Assembly: GCA_944371685.1 (NCBI GenBank)
Contig: CALVXV010000065.1
Location: 1 to 6,635, forward strand
Length of the DNA: 6,635 nt
Reading direction: 5' to 3'
Source of the DNA: an uncultured Bacilli bacterium
GTDB taxonomy: Bacteria > Bacillota_I > Bacilli_A > RF39 > UBA660
Positions 5,504-6,635 of this stretch are shown one piece after another (the stretch's first letter is position 1; each line of letters begins with the position of its first letter). The position numbers and the translations under genes were made by a program. The notes beneath the pieces are model-generated. The model did no database searches, was not told the origin of the DNA, and was given only the letters and a program-made list of their open reading frames with translations.

Positions 5504-6403
5504 ATGCATTTCCTTAAGAGTTTTGGAGCAGGCTTATTTTCTTTGCTGTTTGGAGTGATTTTGGTGGCAACGGTATGTGTGTTTAATATAAGTGCTTTTG
5601 CGACTAAGGATAATATTGTGAAAAGTATGGAAAATACTGATTTGCTTACAAATGTTAAAAAAATAAGAAATAGTGGTAGTGGTGAAGGCAGTAATGGGGT
5701 GGCTCAAATTATTGATGAGATGTATTCTTTAGCTTCACAGTTTTCGGTGTCTGAAGAAGTTGTGGATAGTATTATTGATTCTAAAATAACTAAACAGATA
5801 ATTGGTGATGCTGTTGGTAATATAACAGATTATGTGGTTAATGGTAAGGATACTAAGGCTTTTTCTGAAGATGATATTTATAATTTAGTTAATGATAATT
5901 TAGATGATATTTTGGAATCAAGCAATGTTTCAATGGACGAGGGACAAAAAGAGAAATTTTTAAGAGAAGTGAAAAAACAACTTCCAGATATTGTGGAAGT
6001 TATACCTACTTCTGAGAGTTTGGCTAATAGTGGATATAATTTTGAGATAAATATGGTGCAGGAGTTTTTTAGTACTAATGTTAAAGTGATATTATGTGTT
6101 GGATTAGTTATTTGTGCTTTGATTGTAATAATTTTAAAGAGAAATAATTTTGAATGGTGTGCAGATTTGGGAGTAACTTTACTTATTTCTGGACTTGTAA
6201 TTATGGGTATATCTTTATTAGTTCCTAGTGTGGTTGTAGATATGATTGGAGCAACTGATCTTTCATTATTTGCATCATCAATTACAGATATTTTAACAAA
6301 ACCTATTTTATATAGTGGTACTATTATTTTAGTTTTAGCAATTATTTTTCTTATATTTTATAAAGTTATGGAAAAAAGAAGTTTTAAAAAATTAAAAAGT
6401 TAG
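5504..6403 (+). CDS. Hypothetical four-span membrane protein with a large extracytoplasmic domain
   Basis: A 299-aa protein that I cannot assign to a named family. A basic N-terminus (HFLKSF) precedes a first membrane span at about residues 9-33. Residues about 34-191 form a hydrophilic, acidic, Ser/Asn/Asp-rich domain that looks mostly helical (for example SEDDIYNLVNDNLDDILES near 121-139). It contains a glycine/serine-rich linker, NSGSGEGSNG, near 56-65. Three more spans follow at about 192-212, 221-244 and 265-288, and the tail is basic (KRSFKKLKS). Positive residues at the N-terminus, at KRNN (212-215) and at the C-terminus put both ends inside, so the acidic domain and the 245-264 loop face outward. 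The first span might be taken for a signal peptide, but without a clear cleavage site an anchor is more likely. The start is set by AGAAGGTGA at 5491-5499. It is a single-gene unit with its own promoter and a weak terminator. A sensor, scaffold or transport accessory role would be a guess. Confidence 0.85.
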   Translation: MHFLKSFGAGLFSLLFGVILVATVCVFNISAFATKDNIVKSMENTDLLTNVKKIRNSGSGEGSNGVAQIIDEMYSLASQFSVSEEVVDSIIDSKITKQIIGDAVGNITDYVVNGKDTKAFSEDDIYNLVNDNLDDILESSNVSMDEGQKEKFLREVKKQLPDIVEVIPTSESLANSGYNFEINMVQEFFSTNVKVILCVGLVICALIVIILKRNNFEWCADLGVTLLISGLVIMGISLLVPSVVVDMIGATDLSLFASSITDILTKPILYSGTIILVLAIIFLIFYKVMEKRSFKKLKS

Positions 6404-6426
6404 ACATTTATTTGTTTAACTTTTTT
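6394..6426 (+). terminator. Weak AT-rich terminator after the 299-aa gene
   Basis: AAAAAGTTA (6394-6402) pairs perfectly with TAACTTTTT (6417-6425) around a 14-base loop, and the T tract continues at 6426. Only one G-C pair is present, and the stem overlaps the last codons and stop. Termination may be leaky, which would allow reading into the 30-aa peptide gene. Confidence 0.45.
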
Positions 6427-6452
6427 ATATATAAGGAAAATGTATTTATAAA
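6424..6452 (+). promoter_or_regulatory. Weak candidate promoter for the 30-aa peptide
   Basis: TTTATA (6424-6429) and TATAAA (6447-6452) are 17 bp apart, each a partial match. A start near 6459 would place the ribosome-binding-site hairpin at the 5' end of the message. In DNA this AT-rich such matches are common by chance. Confidence 0.25.
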
Positions 6453-6465
6453 ATAGCAAGTAAAA

Positions 6466-6485
6466 ATTACCTAAAAATAGGTGAT
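6466..6485 (+). promoter_or_regulatory. Hairpin that hides the ribosome binding site of the 30-aa peptide
   Basis: ATTACCTA (6466-6473) pairs with TAGGTGAT (6478-6485), including one G-U pair, around an AAAA loop. The AGGTGA Shine-Dalgarno (6479-6484), 8 bases before ATG at 6493, lies wholly in the right arm. The fold would limit translation. On the minus strand the same arms (with one mismatch) are followed by a short T tract, so it might also end a leftward transcript. Confidence 0.5.
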
Positions 6486-6492
6486 AAAAAAT

Positions 6493-6585
6493 ATGAACAT
6501 GCCAAAAATAATAACATTAGTTATTTTTTATCTACTAGGAATTTGCTTTGTAAAAATTCAGGATAAAAACATGAAAAAAACATAG
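6493..6585 (+). CDS. Possible 30-aa membrane peptide (toxin-like layout)
   Basis: A short frame of 30 codons that starts MNMPKI and ends in TAG one base before a clear terminator. It has a Shine-Dalgarno AGGTGA at good spacing (8 bases). Residues about 6-20 are hydrophobic (IITLVIFYLLGICFV) and could cross the membrane. The tail is polar and basic (KIQDKNMKKT). Size, single span, charged tail, a hidden ribosome binding site and a dedicated terminator are all traits of type I toxin peptides (Fst/TxpA-like in general form). I see no sequence motif that assigns it to a known family. It could also be a small structural peptide, a leader peptide, or a non-coding RNA with a chance frame. No strong promoter is visible; read-through from the 299-aa gene is possible. 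Confidence 0.42.
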   Translation: MNMPKIITLVIFYLLGICFVKIQDKNMKKT

Positions 6586-6630
6586 AATGGTCAAAAAAGC
6601 AAATAAATATAAGCTTATTGGCCATTTTTA
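6586..6630 (+). terminator. Rightward intrinsic terminator after the 30-aa peptide
   Basis: AATGGTCAA (6586-6594) pairs with TTGGCCATT (6618-6626), with one T-G wobble. An inner AAGC/GCTT helix (6597-6600 with 6613-6616) extends the stem, and the T run of 6625-6629 follows. The minus strand lacks a T tract on the other side, so it acts rightward only. Its presence is evidence that a transcript ends here, independent of whether the peptide is made. Confidence 0.7.
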
Positions 6631-6635
6631 AATAT

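Noticed and set aside
6510..6525. AATAAC/GTTATT hairpin followed by T's inside the 30-aa peptide frame
   Set aside because: A 6-bp stem with one G-C pair is too weak to call a terminator, and a far better one stands at 6586-6630.
6521..6625. 34-codon frame on the minus strand in the tail
   Set aside because: It has no ribosome binding site, starts inside the rightward terminator hairpin, and its composition looks random.
1..6635. Mycoplasma-type genetic code suggested by the low GC content
   Set aside because: TGA ends the 162-aa and 28-aa genes, and Trp is encoded by TGG throughout, which fits the standard bacterial code.

Overview
The window is AT-rich bacterial DNA with Shine-Dalgarno-led genes, sigma-A-type promoters of the TGnTATAAT class, and short hairpin terminators. 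TGA acts as a stop (the 162-aa gene at 44-532 and the 28-aa gene at 1303-1389) and Trp is encoded by TGG, so the standard bacterial code applies and a Mycoplasma-type code does not. Base composition, promoter style and protein families (DedA, VanZ/RDD, HI0933-like and COG2509 flavoproteins) point to a low-GC Firmicute/Bacilli relative, perhaps an uncultured host-associated lineage near the Erysipelotrichales/RF39/Mollicutes side. That placement is an inference; no rRNA or marker gene is present.

Layout from left to right. (1) 23-1214: a leftward two-gene operon of a DedA-family membrane protein followed 5 bp later by an unrecognised 162-aa soluble protein. It ends in a perfect 14-bp hairpin that contains the stop codon. 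(2) 1168-1302: a compact divergent promoter region. (3) 1303-2489: a rightward operon of a 28-aa single-span membrane peptide, translationally coupled by an ATGA overlap to a 367-aa VanZ-RDD fusion membrane protein. (4) 2490-2526: a bidirectional terminator between convergent operons. (5) 2525-5307: a leftward operon of two FAD-dependent oxidoreductases of different families, joined by a TAATG overlap (HI0933/BaiN-like first, then COG2509-like). (6) 5308-5503: a second divergent intergenic region with a promoter on each side. (7) 5504-6403: a rightward gene for an unrecognised four-span membrane protein with a large acidic extracytoplasmic domain. (8) 6404-6635: a short tail that holds a possible 30-aa membrane peptide gene. 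Its ribosome binding site lies inside a hairpin, and a clear intrinsic terminator begins one base after its stop codon.

The DedA and VanZ-RDD genes are divergently transcribed and both belong to families linked to the cell envelope (polyprenyl-phosphate recycling for some DedA proteins, glycopeptide tolerance for VanZ). An envelope function for this part is therefore reasonable but unproven. The two flavoproteins are probably co-produced redox enzymes of unknown substrate. No mobile element, CRISPR array, tRNA or rRNA was seen. The most unusual items are the two very small membrane peptides at 1303-1389 and 6493-6585. The second has a layout that resembles a type I toxin, although an antitoxin RNA is only weakly suggested.
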